Positions 8,415 to 16,369 of a stretch of DNA of 41,501 nt are shown piece by piece. Origin of the DNA: an uncultured Aquimarina sp. (GTDB lineage: Bacteria > Bacteroidota > Bacteroidia > Flavobacteriales > Flavobacteriaceae). Made by a program: the position numbers and the translations under genes. Position 1 is the stretch's first letter. Every line of letters starts with the position of its first letter. The notes under the pieces are model-generated. The model worked only from the letters and a program-made list of their open reading frames with translations, searched no databases and was not told the origin of the DNA. The stretch spans positions 1 through 41,501 of the forward strand of contig NZ_CANLYD010000027.1 in assembly GCF_947495315.1 (NCBI RefSeq), in the 5' to 3' direction.

Positions 8415-9297
8415 GCAAAAAACGTATCAACAATACTTGGAAGAAGAAGGCTATACCCAAAAGACGATTACATCAAAAAAGAGAGAACAACTCTATTTTA
8501 CCAAATGGTGCAAACGACAATCCACAACCCCTATAGAAATCGATTATAAAACTTGTTTAAAATACATCAAGCATCTAACCAGAAAAGGCAATAGTAAAAG
8601 AAGTATTAATCACAGATTAGCTAGCCTAAAAACCTACTTTACCTATCTGATCAGTGAAGCCTACCGAATAGATAATCCAATTGAAAATACGAATGTACGA
8701 GGAACACAACGAACGATCCATTATAACTTATTAGAACCCGAAGAACTAGAGGATTTATATTACAGTTATTATACAGAAAACTATCAGGAAATATATCACA
8801 GTTACACAGCAAAACGTAATAAAATCATTGTTGGACTACTCGTATATCAAGGATTAGATACCGCAGATTTAAGTAAATTAAAAGTAGAAGATGTACAGCT
8901 TAATAAAGGTAAAATCTATGTTCCTAGTAGAAAACGAAGTAATGCCAGAGAATTAGAACTAAAGCCTTGGCAAATGATGGATTTTATGACGTATCTAAAT
9001 GACATTAGACCTCATTTATTAGTACGATTAAACAGTGATACGAATCAACTCTTCCCATCTGGCGAACGATTTACAATGACACATACGATTATCAAAAAAC
9101 TAAAGAAAGTAAATCAAAAAGTAGAAAGTGCTAAACAAATCAGAGCATCGGTAATTACTAACTGGTTAAAACAATACAATCTTAGAAAAAGTCAATATAT
9201 GGCAGGACATAAATACATTAGTTCTACAGAAAGATATTTACAAGATGATCTGGAAAACCTACAGGAAATGATAAATAACTTCCATCCAATACATTAA
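8401..9297 (+). CDS. Tyrosine recombinase B (partner, altered active site)
   Basis: 298 residues with the phage-integrase fold: core-binding domain at 1-95, catalytic domain at about 110-290. The region that normally reads GLR is GLDTADL (Asp153 in place of Arg I), and the HxxR box is replaced by KQIRAS with only Arg248 left. His270 (MAGHKY) and Tyr279 (TERYL) are kept. Loss of Arg I would usually abolish or strongly reduce cleavage, so B may act as a structural or regulatory partner of A, or may rely on another residue. The start overlaps the end of recombinase A by 14 bases. Paired integrases where one is atypical are known in other recombinase pairs and trios. Confidence 0.8.
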   Translation: MKTDKQKTYQQYLEEEGYTQKTITSKKREQLYFTKWCKRQSTTPIEIDYKTCLKYIKHLTRKGNSKRSINHRLASLKTYFTYLISEAYRIDNPIENTNVRGTQRTIHYNLLEPEELEDLYYSYYTENYQEIYHSYTAKRNKIIVGLLVYQGLDTADLSKLKVEDVQLNKGKIYVPSRKRSNARELELKPWQMMDFMTYLNDIRPHLLVRLNSDTNQLFPSGERFTMTHTIIKKLKKVNQKVESAKQIRASVITNWLKQYNLRKSQYMAGHKYISSTERYLQDDLENLQEMINNFHPIH

Positions 9298-9345
9298 AAA
9301 TATGTGGAATAGAAATCAAAAAACTAATAATATTAATATATAAAT

Positions 9346-9353
9346 TATCTTTG
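9346..9353 (+). promoter_or_regulatory. -7 promoter element (TATCTTTG) before the toxin-antitoxin pair
   Basis: TATCTTTG matches TAnnTTTG exactly; no clear TTG is seen 19-22 bases upstream. Transcription would start near 9358-9360, which argues against the ATG at 9356 and for the later ATG at 9368 or 9377. The duplicate is at 17301-17308. Confidence 0.5.
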
Positions 9354-9355
9354 TT

Positions 9356-9616
9356 ATGAATATAAACATGAATGTTATGGATTTACAGGCAGACATCAAA
9401 TGGATATTGAAGGAGTTGAAAGATGTAAAAGATCCTACTTTTATTGAAGCTATCAAAAATATGCTCAAGTATAGAAAAAAAGTGTCCACTACTGAACGTA
9501 TAAGTATCGAACAGTACAATAAGGAATTAGACGAATCTATTGCAGATATAGAAGCAGGCAGGGTTCATTCTCACGAGGAAGTAAAAGCGATGATGCAACA
9601 ATGGGGAAGGAAATAA
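9356..9616 (+). CDS. Antitoxin of a type II toxin-antitoxin pair
   Basis: Up to 86 residues; with the start favoured by the promoter position (ATG at 9377, MDLQADIKW) it is 79. The protein is helical and charged. Its C-terminal half, ISIEQYNKELDESIADIEAG followed by HSHEEVKAMMQQW, resembles flavobacterial antitoxins that partner RelE/ParE-like toxins. Its 3' end overlaps the toxin gene by 16 bases, the usual coupling for such pairs. It should neutralise the toxin by binding and probably represses the shared promoter. No DNA-binding motif is obvious, so the regulatory part is a family-based assumption. Confidence 0.7.
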   Translation: MNINMNVMDLQADIKWILKELKDVKDPTFIEAIKNMLKYRKKVSTTERISIEQYNKELDESIADIEAGRVHSHEEVKAMMQQWGRK

Positions 9617-9903
9617 TCTGGACGAACTACGCTACAGTAGAATTGAATGAAGCTTTTTTAGATTTACTGGAACAATCAGAATCTATAGAAATCACAACAA
9701 GAGTTATGGGTGAAGTTGTAGAATCTGTTGAGATACTGAAAACCCATCCAGAAATCTATAAATTAGATAAACTTAGAAAGAACAATAAAGGAACTATCAG
9801 AGCTTTTGAAAAGCATAGTTATAGAATCTCTTACCAAGTAGAAAAAGATACTGTTTACATTATTCGAATACGATACGCAGGAAAAGAACCTTTAGAATAT
9901 TAA
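9601..9903 (+). CDS. RelE/ParE-family toxin
   Basis: 100 residues, typical for the family. It begins with the strand-helix pattern IIWTNYATVELNEAF, has the middle beta motif IRAFEKHSYRISYQVEKDTV, and ends with the core strand VYIIRIRYAGKEP. Family members either cleave mRNA at the ribosome (RelE) or poison gyrase (ParE); which applies here cannot be told. Together with the upstream gene it forms an addiction module that would stabilise the element if it excises. A strong terminator follows 23 bases after the stop. Confidence 0.8.
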   Translation: MGKEIIWTNYATVELNEAFLDLLEQSESIEITTRVMGEVVESVEILKTHPEIYKLDKLRKNNKGTIRAFEKHSYRISYQVEKDTVYIIRIRYAGKEPLEY

Positions 9904-9925
9904 AAATCTTCATTAGAAATATAGT

Positions 9926-9951
9926 CCCGAATCGAAAGGTTCGGGCTTTTT
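9926..9951 (+). terminator. Rho-independent terminator after the toxin-antitoxin pair (copy 1)
   Basis: CCCGAATC (9926-9933), GAAA tetraloop, GGTTCGGG (9938-9945), then CTTTTTG. The eight-base stem includes one G-T pair. Confidence 0.85.
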
Positions 9952-10670
9952 GTTTCCATAGATAAATAGCCAAGTGAGTCGCTATGCTCCAATTAGTTAT
10001 TATCACATCAGCCCAAAAGGGCTTTTGTAATAAGCTGTTATAAGGTGTTCCTTCGTCACTTCATAAGCCATATTTTCTTCTTCTACAATTGCAGAAAAAG
10101 CAATTGTTCCAGATCGTTATAACTTCCTCACCTTCGGTCGTCAGTTTTCACTAGAAACATATGACCTTATTACGTTCCTCTTTCACTCGTAGCTACTTTT
10201 TGCTTAAAAACAATAAAGAACGCTATCGCTGAATAATAAATTAAGCAAAACCGCTACTTCATTGGCTACGCCGCTTGGTCGCAGCCTAGCCGATTATTTA
10301 TGTTGAAGTTTATATTTTGATAAATCGGAAAACATAAAAATCGTCTGGCACATAAAACCGTTACACTCCTTTTTATGTGTCGGCTGCTCCTCTCCGCTAC
10401 GGCTACGCCAGTTATGCGTACACGCAGATATCTTCAGTCGCCAGATGGCTATGATTAATCTTAAAGCTGAAGGTCAGCAGCAACAGCAGTTGCGCACTTC
10501 AGCTTTAAGATCAATCCTTCTTACTCAAACGTGGAAATAATTTAGGGTTTACTAACATTTTTACCTAGTTGTCAACAAGTTTTTTGTTGAAGACTGGTGG
10601 AAACCTCATAGGTTTATTACACTACAGATTAACTAAAATTATCTAATATCGTACTCAAATACAACACTCT
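9952..10670 (+). other. Non-coding, hairpin-rich tail of the element (copy 1)
   Basis: I find no gene in this 719-bp stretch. It is by eye more G+C-rich than its neighbours and full of inverted repeats: GCCC/GGGC at 10012-10023, ACAATTGC (10085-10092)/GCAATTGT (10100-10107), CACATAAAA (10349-10357)/TTTTATGTG (10371-10379), the large hairpin at 10453-10516, and TCAACAA (10572-10578)/TTGTTGA (10584-10590). It could hold a structured RNA, an origin, or recombinase and accessory sites. Confidence 0.6.
10453..10516 (+). repeat. Large nested hairpin in the element tail (copy 1)
   Basis: The arms 10453-10472 and 10497-10516 pair at 19 of 20 positions (one mismatch). The 24-base loop itself contains GCAAC-AGCA-GTTGC. 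There is no T-run, so it is not a standard terminator. The duplicate is at 18408-18471. Confidence 0.7.
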
Positions 10671-10859
10671 ATGGATAAGACTCTAATGTATATGATATTT
10701 TTTGTGGTTCTGGTGGTTTTGTTATGGATGATGCCAGATAAAAAAATAAATACAATACGTAAATTTTTGACTTCAATATTACAAGTCCTCCCTATAACAA
10801 AAGTAGCAGAAGCTTGTATAGCTTACTTTAAAAGTAAAAACGCTTCCAAAGCGGAATAG
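10671..10859 (+). CDS. 62-residue single-pass membrane protein
   Basis: A short protein with one clear membrane helix at residues 6-22 (MYMIFFVVLVVLLWMMP), followed by a basic segment (DKKINTIRKF), a second amphipathic or hydrophobic stretch (LQVLPITKVAEACIAYF) and a charged end (KSKNASKAE). It is not a recognised family. It is the only gene in the right-hand 1.4 kb of the element, and its last codons form the left arm of a strong hairpin, so part of the reading frame may be fixed by that DNA or RNA structure. It could be a small phage-like membrane protein or a spurious frame; the good helix and the acceptable start favour a real gene. Confidence 0.45.
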   Translation: MDKTLMYMIFFVVLVVLLWMMPDKKINTIRKFLTSILQVLPITKVAEACIAYFKSKNASKAE

Positions 10860-10901
10860 CGCAAGGATGCAGCGCAGAGGCTCTTCCGCTTTGGAAGTGT
10901 T
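10839..10901 (+). repeat. Long hairpin with AAC...GTT ends (copy 1)
   Basis: The arms 10839-10856 and 10884-10901 pair at 17 of 18 positions, with a G-T pair at the odd one. An inner GCGC/GCGC lies in the loop. The ends read AAC...GTT, superficially like a folded integron attC site, but the consensus boxes are not complete. The left arm is the 3' end of the 62-residue gene. The duplicate is at 18794-18856. Confidence 0.6.
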
Positions 10902-11340
10902 AGCCAAAGTGGCGAATGAACGTCACACAAACTAGCTAAAAAACCTCCGGTAATCAGTCGGAAGCCATCCAGAATCCACTAAATCAAGTCTACGAGGCGA
11001 TAATATAGGTCTGGTATTATAATATTCCTTCAAAAAATCATCGCTTAAAGCTCAAATCTTTAAGTATAGCAGTCGGTGCGCGGTTATTTTACATAGTTGT
11101 ATTATGGAGCGAGCTTTGGGAGTATCCATAATGCCCAATTATGTAAACATAACTTTGGTGATGCGGCTGGCTTTAGAAGTTAGCTAGTACAAATACACAA
11201 ACCCGTAATCAAGGTAAAGGGAGAATTACTATTTTAGCAATGTAGAAAGATACACGACAGAAAGAACGTTCTTAAAAAATAGCATCTTTAGAAGGTAACC
11301 GTTTAAAAAAATGGTGCGCGCTTAAAAAAAACGCATAAGC
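10902..11340 (+). other. Non-coding right end of the element (copy 1)
   Basis: No gene is visible. It contains CTTAAAG (11044-11050)/CTTTAAG (11058-11064); a nested dyad at 11083-11153 with outer arms that pair over 13 bases (one bulge) and an inner ATTATGGA (11101-11108)/TCCATAAT (11125-11132); and an ACTAGCTAA...TTAGCTAGT pair about 250 bases apart. The last bases GCTTA...TAAGC form a small inverted repeat against the junction. These would be natural arm or accessory sites for the recombinases. Confidence 0.55.
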
Positions 11341-11372
11341 TATTATCCCTTTGGACTACAACATAAAGGATA
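11341..11372 (+). repeat. Attachment-site core, junction between tandem copies (attP-like)
   Basis: This copy of the 32-bp core joins the right end of copy 1 (ACGCATAAGC) to the left end of copy 2. It should have the same sequence as the joint of an excised circle. Confidence 0.75.
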
Positions 11373-12420
11373 CAATGATCTAATTGTATCAGAACATAAC
11401 TACGGTTTTGGTGGAAAAGAAGAACAAGATGAACTTGGGTTAGCGTGGATAGATATTACTGCGCGTAACTATGATCCTGCATTAGGCAGGTGGATGAATC
11501 TTGATCCAATGGCAGAAGGAATGCGTAGACACTCACCTTATAATTATGCGTTTGATAATCCAATATATTTTATTGATCCTGATGGAATGATGCCCGTTGG
11601 TCTTGGAGGAATGGGTGAGACTAATAATTTTGATAGAAATACTTTAGGAAGATCTCCTTTTGATAATAGGAATAATAATTTAAAAGATTTTGATGCTTCA
11701 CAGTCTGACATTTTTGATCATATGATACCTAAATATATAGCTGGAGAAGCAGGTAAAAGCACAAATGGATCTGGCAATAGTAACGATAATTGTTGTGGTG
11801 GAAATGGAGCAGGAACGGCTTTATCAGATGGAGGAACTTTGGTTATGGGAGCTGATGGCGTAGAAGTTGTTGGAGGAGATGGTATCATAACTACTTTAGG
11901 AAGTATTAAATCTCAAATAAGTGGTATAGGAAAAACTGCAGGAGGTTTGGCTATTGGGCTTTCTTATTCTCACAGTTTATGGTCTGCAGAAAGAACAGTT
12001 GCTGTTTGGGGTCGTACAATATTATCCGAGACAGAAGTATTATGGAGTAAAGTTGGTGCAATGAGACCTTCTGGTTTCCAATCTGGAGGATTGCCTTGGT
12101 TAAGAAATTTTAGTAGTGTTGGTTTTAGAACTGCGGGAAGAATGGCAGGAGGTTTGACAGTAGGGCTTGATTATTTAGCGTATAAAGAAGGACAAATGTC
12201 CGGAGGTAGGTTTGGTATGAATACTACTTATACAGGAATAGGTTTATTTGGAGGTCCATTCGGTTGGTTTGCTTCTGGTGCATATTATGTGGTAGGAGAT
12301 TTATTGGGAGGCCATGAACGAGGTGCTCAAATGGCTCAGGAAATACAACAGAACGGAGGAAAAACAAACCATCCAAAAGCATTGGGAGGAGGATCTACAT
12401 TACGAAATCCTAAATTTTAA
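11341..12420 (+). pseudogene. Silent RHS C-terminal cassette (copy 2 tip, no start)
   Basis: The frame opens at the attachment core (11341) and encodes the same 359 residues that end the active RHS gene, but here it is preceded by the element's right end, with stop codons just upstream and no signal peptide or YD repeats. An internal ATG at 11494 (MNLDPMAEG) would give 308 residues, but it has no reason to be used. It is best seen as a stored cassette that becomes expressed only when recombination joins it to codons 1-935. It is identical to the expressed tip, so at present it stores no new specificity. Confidence 0.75.
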
Positions 12421-12423
12421 AAG

Positions 12424-12786
12424 ATGTATTATATTTATTATGTACTCTATAAGTTTACATTACTAACACCTTCAAAGAAAGAGCAGCCAGAACATATAGC
12501 CAATATAGTTCTGGCTATGGTTCTATGTTTCAATCTATTTGTAGTTATTAATATTCTTCGATATTATAATGTAGATTTTGTAAATAATTTTTTTGAACAG
12601 AAAGAAATATTTGTTGCATTTTATCTGTGTATTTTATTGGCGGGTTATTTTCTCTTTATCAAGAACAAAAAGCATGTTATAATAAAAGATAAATATGATA
12701 AAGAAAGCAAAAAGAAGAAGTTGTTAAAAACTAGCTTGACGATAATTTATATACTAGCCACATTTATTTTAGCTTTTATTATTTAA
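12424..12786 (+). CDS. Candidate membrane immunity protein (copy 2)
   Basis: The predicted protein is identical to that at 4469-4831: 120 residues and three membrane helices. In this position it lies behind a start-less RHS cassette, so transcription from the RHS promoter would have to read through all of copy 1, including its terminator. If it is expressed here, an internal promoter would be needed; I see no good TAnnTTTG just upstream. A second immunity copy would not harm the cell, and would protect it during excision of copy 1. Confidence 0.65.
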   Translation: MYYIYYVLYKFTLLTPSKKEQPEHIANIVLAMVLCFNLFVVINILRYYNVDFVNNFFEQKEIFVAFYLCILLAGYFLFIKNKKHVIIKDKYDKESKKKKLLKTSLTIIYILATFILAFII

Positions 12787-13334
12787 TCTTTACAAAATTG
12801 AAGAAATAAGGTTTTAGCTTCGTTGTCCCCTAATTGATAAGCTTTTTTAAAGTCAAGGCACGAAGCTAAAGTATCCTTTAAGTTCAATTTTGTAAACCCT
12901 CTATTAATATAATAATCTACATCAGTAGAATCTTTAATTATTGCTTTATTAAAATAAAACAATGCATTATTATACTCTTGTTGATTAAAGTGTACTATTC
13001 CTATGTTATAACTTATTTTTTCATAATCAGAATCTTTATCAAGAACTTTTTGAAAGTTATCTAAAGCTTTTTGACAATAAATATTATCACCTCGATTACA
13101 CAATACACCTTGTATAACGCCTAAACGATAATAACCTATTGTCTTAGAAGGATCAATAGATACTGCTTCTTGAAAGTTATTAATTGCCTCCTCAATTTTA
13201 TTATCTTTTATAGCTAAAGACCCTTTTTCTATCAGAGAATTATATTTTTTGACATCAATTTTTACGTCTTTTTTCTGTGTGTTATTACAAGAAAAGACTG
13301 TTATAATTAATAATAGAAAAAATCCGTTTTTCAT
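12783..13334 (-). CDS. TPR-repeat lipoprotein (copy 2)
   Basis: Duplicate of 4828-5379 with the same 183-residue product (lipobox TVFSC, about four TPRs). It is codirectional with, and nine bases from, the copy 2 repressor, whose promoter at 13709-13739 is intact, so this copy should be expressed like the first. Function unknown. Confidence 0.7.
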   Translation of the reverse strand: MKNGFFLLLIITVFSCNNTQKKDVKIDVKKYNSLIEKGSLAIKDNKIEEAINNFQEAVSIDPSKTIGYYRLGVIQGVLCNRGDNIYCQKALDNFQKVLDKDSDYEKISYNIGIVHFNQQEYNNALFYFNKAIIKDSTDVDYYINRGFTKLNLKDTLASCLDFKKAYQLGDNEAKTLFLQFCKD

Positions 13335-13343
13335 GATATAAGT

Positions 13344-13673
13344 TTATGAGTATGCTTTTTTAGCTTTAAAGTCACGGATAGACATATCAATGAAATAGAA
13401 TAGTTTTTCTTTAACTTCTAAAGGTAAGTTTTGTACTTCTAGAATACGTTGTAATGTAGTGTTGTCAAGTTCTATATCTGTTTTACCTACCAAATAATCT
13501 AAACTTACTTCTAATAGATCAGCTAGTTTTGTGGCTGTATCAATAGAAGGCTTCATCTCATCACGTTCATAACGACCAATCACAGGAGCTTTAGTTCCCA
13601 AATGTTTAGCCACTACTTCTTGGGATAAACCTTTATCTTTTCTAACATCTGCTAATCTTTTTCCAAAACTCAT
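13344..13673 (-). CDS. Xre-family repressor (copy 2)
   Basis: Duplicate of 5389-5718, 109 residues with the same Cro/CI-type HTH. With two copies in the cell the repressor dose doubles, which would favour stable maintenance of both integrated units if it silences the recombinase operon (inference). Confidence 0.8.
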   Translation of the reverse strand: MSFGKRLADVRKDKGLSQEVVAKHLGTKAPVIGRYERDEMKPSIDTATKLADLLEVSLDYLVGKTDIELDNTTLQRILEVQNLPLEVKEKLFYFIDMSIRDFKAKKAYS

Positions 13674-13708
13674 AAGTGCTGATTAATACAGTTAAATCAA
13701 GTATTTAG

Positions 13709-13739
13709 CAAATATACAGAACCTAAAAGTATCTATCAA
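13709..13739 (-). promoter_or_regulatory. Promoter for the Xre repressor operon (copy 2)
   Basis: Same TTG-N20-TATATTTG arrangement on the minus strand as in copy 1, at the expected 7,955-base offset. Confidence 0.6.
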
Positions 13740-13751
13740 ATCGAATTAATA

Positions 13752-13782
13752 TTGTTTATATAGAATCTATTAGTTACTTTTG
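13752..13782 (+). promoter_or_regulatory. Promoter for the ATPase-recombinase operon (copy 2)
   Basis: TTG at 13752-13754 and TACTTTTG at 13775-13782, 20 bases apart, as in copy 1. Confidence 0.6.
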
Positions 13783-13816
13783 AAACTGAAAAGTACTATT
13801 AAAATATTTTTAGATT

Positions 13817-15394
13817 ATGTTAGATACCACCAACGTCAATAATTATAGCTATCAGACAAAAGACCTAGAAATCCATGTTTTAGGAGGTGTTAAGTTCAAT
13901 AATCTAGAGCGTATGCGTGTTACATTAAGCATAAAAAAACCAAAACAACACAATGTGTTGCGTCATAGTATTGACTTGTATAACGATACGATGATTGAGA
14001 AATTTGTTAGAACTATTGCCGAACGTATAGAAATCGGCACAAGCATTACTAGAAAGACACTGCAAGATCTTACTGGAGCCTTAGAGCAATATCGTATTGA
14101 TCAAATCAATAAAGAGAATCAGCAAGAAGAACCTATACCCGAATTATCAGGCAAAGAACAAAAAGCAGCCATCAAGTTTTTAAAATCTAAAGATTTATTA
14201 CAAAAGACCAATGAGTTAATCGGTAAAAGTGGTGTAATAGGTGAAGAAGTCAACCGATTATTAATGTATTTAATATTCACAAGTCGTAAAACAGCCAATC
14301 CATTACACTGTATTAGTCTAGGAAGTAGCGGAGTTGGAAAAACACATTTACAATCTAAAGTAGCAGAACTCATACCTGATGAAGATAAAATAGAAATCAC
14401 AGTATTATCTGCTAATGCATTTTATTACTTCAATCGTACCGAACTAAAAAACAAACTGATTTTAATAGAAGATTTAGACGGAGCAGAAAGTGTACTCTAC
14501 CCTCTTAGAGAATTACAATCTAAAAAACGAATTACAAAAACTGTCGTACATAAAGATAGAAAAGGTACAACCAAAACCATCCACTTAACCGTAGAAGGTC
14601 CTGTAAGTGTTGCAGGTTGTACTACTCAAGAAAGTGTTTATGAAGATAATAGTAACCGTAGTTTTTTATTATACATTGATGAAAGTAACGAGCAAGATCA
14701 AAAGATTATGCAGTATCAACGCTTACTATCTGCAGGAAAAGTAAACAAGGATGATGAGTTTATATCTGCTCGGTTTTTACGAGATGTACAACGGATGCTC
14801 GAACCTGTAAAAGTGATCAACCCTTATGCAATGGGACTTAGTCTTCCTCAATCTGTATTTAAACCAAGAAGAACAAACTCACACTATCTACAATTTATTG
14901 AAGCGGTTACCTTTTACAGCCAATATCAACGAGAGAAAAAATATGATGAGCAAACAGGTGAAGAATATATAGAAACCACCATTGAGGATATACAACAAGC
15001 TAATGAAATCATTAAAGAAGTATTACTTAGAAAAAGTGATACCATTACAGGAGCATTACGTAATCATCTAGAAAGACTTAAATCTTATCTAAAAAAGAAT
15101 AATCAAACCACATTTACAAATGCAGAAATTAGAAGAAATCTACGAGTAAAAGAAACGACTTTACGTAGATATAACAAGCAATTACAAGAAGAAGGTTATA
15201 TAAGAAGAAAGAAGAATGCTAAAACTAAAAGTTATTGCTTCGAGGTCATCGATATCCTAGAATATGACACTCTCAAATCTCAAATAGATACAGCATTAAA
15301 TACTTGTTTGAATGGTCTCAGTCTCGCCAGTTCGCCACCAAGTCGCCACACCTCAAATGGCGAGGTTAACAACAAGATAGTTAATGAGTTATAA
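13817..15394 (+). CDS. Element-encoded P-loop ATPase (copy 2)
   Basis: Duplicate of 5862-7439: 525 residues, Walker A GSSGVGKT, Walker B LILIEDLDG, C-terminal winged-helix-like region. No change in frame or length, so both copies appear functional. The TCGCCA cluster at its 3' end is also duplicated (15323-15365). Confidence 0.7.
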   Translation: MLDTTNVNNYSYQTKDLEIHVLGGVKFNNLERMRVTLSIKKPKQHNVLRHSIDLYNDTMIEKFVRTIAERIEIGTSITRKTLQDLTGALEQYRIDQINKENQQEEPIPELSGKEQKAAIKFLKSKDLLQKTNELIGKSGVIGEEVNRLLMYLIFTSRKTANPLHCISLGSSGVGKTHLQSKVAELIPDEDKIEITVLSANAFYYFNRTELKNKLILIEDLDGAESVLYPLRELQSKKRITKTVVHKDRKGTTKTIHLTVEGPVSVAGCTTQESVYEDNSNRSFLLYIDESNEQDQKIMQYQRLLSAGKVNKDDEFISARFLRDVQRMLEPVKVINPYAMGLSLPQSVFKPRRTNSHYLQFIEAVTFYSQYQREKKYDEQTGEEYIETTIEDIQQANEIIKEVLLRKSDTITGALRNHLERLKSYLKKNNQTTFTNAEIRRNLRVKETTLRRYNKQLQEEGYIRRKKNAKTKSYCFEVIDILEYDTLKSQIDTALNTCLNGLSLASSPPSRHTSNGEVNNKIVNEL

Positions 15395-15430
15395 TCAACT
15401 CGCTACCACTTCCCAAAAAACACATACCGT

Positions 15431-16369
15431 ATGAAAAAATTAAAGTTAGAAAACGCTAGCTATAGCGTTCTATTATCCAATTATAAAGAATGGTTAGATA
15501 TATTAGGATATGCAGAAACTACAGTGTATAACTTGCCAAACCATCTTAGAGAGTTCTTTTATTGGTTAGAGTGCCAAAAGCGTACAGATATTAATCATAT
15601 TACCGCACAAGATGTTACTAATTATTATAAAGTTTTAAAAGAAAGAAGTAACCAACGTATCGATGGCGCACTCAGTAAATCCTATCTCAATAAACACCAA
15701 CAAGCATTAAAGAAGTTCAGAGAATATTTAATACAACACAATGCCAAAACACCCTTGAGGGTGCATTTAAAATCAGAGACTCAACCCACAGAAGAACGCA
15801 TCAATATCCTGACACAATCCGAAATCAAAGAGTTGTTTGCAGCTTGTAATTATAGTAATAAACGGCAATGCATTAGAATACGAGATAAAGCACTCTTAAC
15901 AATCTTCTATAGTTGTGGATTACGTAGAAATGAAGCAGTACACTTAGATATAAAAGATGTGTTGTTTGATAAGCAACGTATCTATGTTCGTAAGGGAAAG
16001 AATTACAAAGAACGTTTTGTACCAATCAATAAATACAATCTAAGCATTTTAGAAGAGTATATCTATGATGGCAGACCAGATTTTAATATCAAGAATAATA
16101 CAGAAGCTTTATTACTCAATCAACACGGGACACGATTACAAGGAATGAGCTTTGCGAATCGGTTACAAGCTATTGTAGCAGCAACAGAAAACAAAATCAT
16201 TATAGAAAAATATATCACACCACATACACTACGACACTCTATTGCTACTCATTTACTGCAAAAAGAAGTGCCACTAGAAAGTATCAAACATTTTTTAGGG
16301 CATAGCAGCTTAGAGAGTACACAGATTTATACACATCTTTTAAAAACTATTACTAATGAAAACCGATAA
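15431..16369 (+). CDS. Tyrosine recombinase A (copy 2)
   Basis: Duplicate of 7476-8414 with the full catalytic set (Arg165, the hairpin lysine, His265, Arg268, His291, Tyr300). Its integrity means that the second unit could excise on its own. Confidence 0.9.
   Translation: MKKLKLENASYSVLLSNYKEWLDILGYAETTVYNLPNHLREFFYWLECQKRTDINHITAQDVTNYYKVLKERSNQRIDGALSKSYLNKHQQALKKFREYLIQHNAKTPLRVHLKSETQPTEERINILTQSEIKELFAACNYSNKRQCIRIRDKALLTIFYSCGLRRNEAVHLDIKDVLFDKQRIYVRKGKNYKERFVPINKYNLSILEEYIYDGRPDFNIKNNTEALLLNQHGTRLQGMSFANRLQAIVAATENKIIIEKYITPHTLRHSIATHLLQKEVPLESIKHFLGHSSLESTQIYTHLLKTITNENR

Larger units (their letters stand above)
3386..11340 (+). mobile_element. RHS-tip-swapping integrative element, copy 1
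   Basis: The 7,955-bp unit begins inside the RHS gene at codon 936 and is repeated head-to-tail from 11341. Every coding region in copy 1 has a counterpart exactly 7,955 bases later with the same predicted protein. Contents in order: RHS core end plus toxin tip, small membrane protein (candidate immunity), TPR lipoprotein (minus), Xre repressor (minus), P-loop ATPase, tyrosine recombinases A and B, ParD/RelE-like toxin-antitoxin pair, terminator, hairpin-rich non-coding DNA and a 62-residue membrane protein. The left limit is sharp: bases before 3386 and before 11341 do not match. Integration by the encoded tyrosine recombinases is inferred from the gene content and the direct-repeat junctions; simple tandem duplication is the alternative for the second copy. 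Confidence 0.85.

Noticed and set aside
9316..9519. 67-codon hydrophobic minus-strand frame
   Set aside because: Antisense to the antitoxin gene and its promoter; hydrophobicity comes from the complement of AT-rich charged codons.
10839..10901. Integron attC site
   Set aside because: The AAC...GTT ends and stem are suggestive, but GTTAGCC does not fit GTTRRRY and no integron-type integrase features are present; kept only as a hairpin.
11494..12420. 308-residue protein starting MNLDPMAEG as a real free-standing gene
   Set aside because: The frame is open back to the junction at 11341 and the ATG lies in the middle of the RHS core; it is a start-less cassette.
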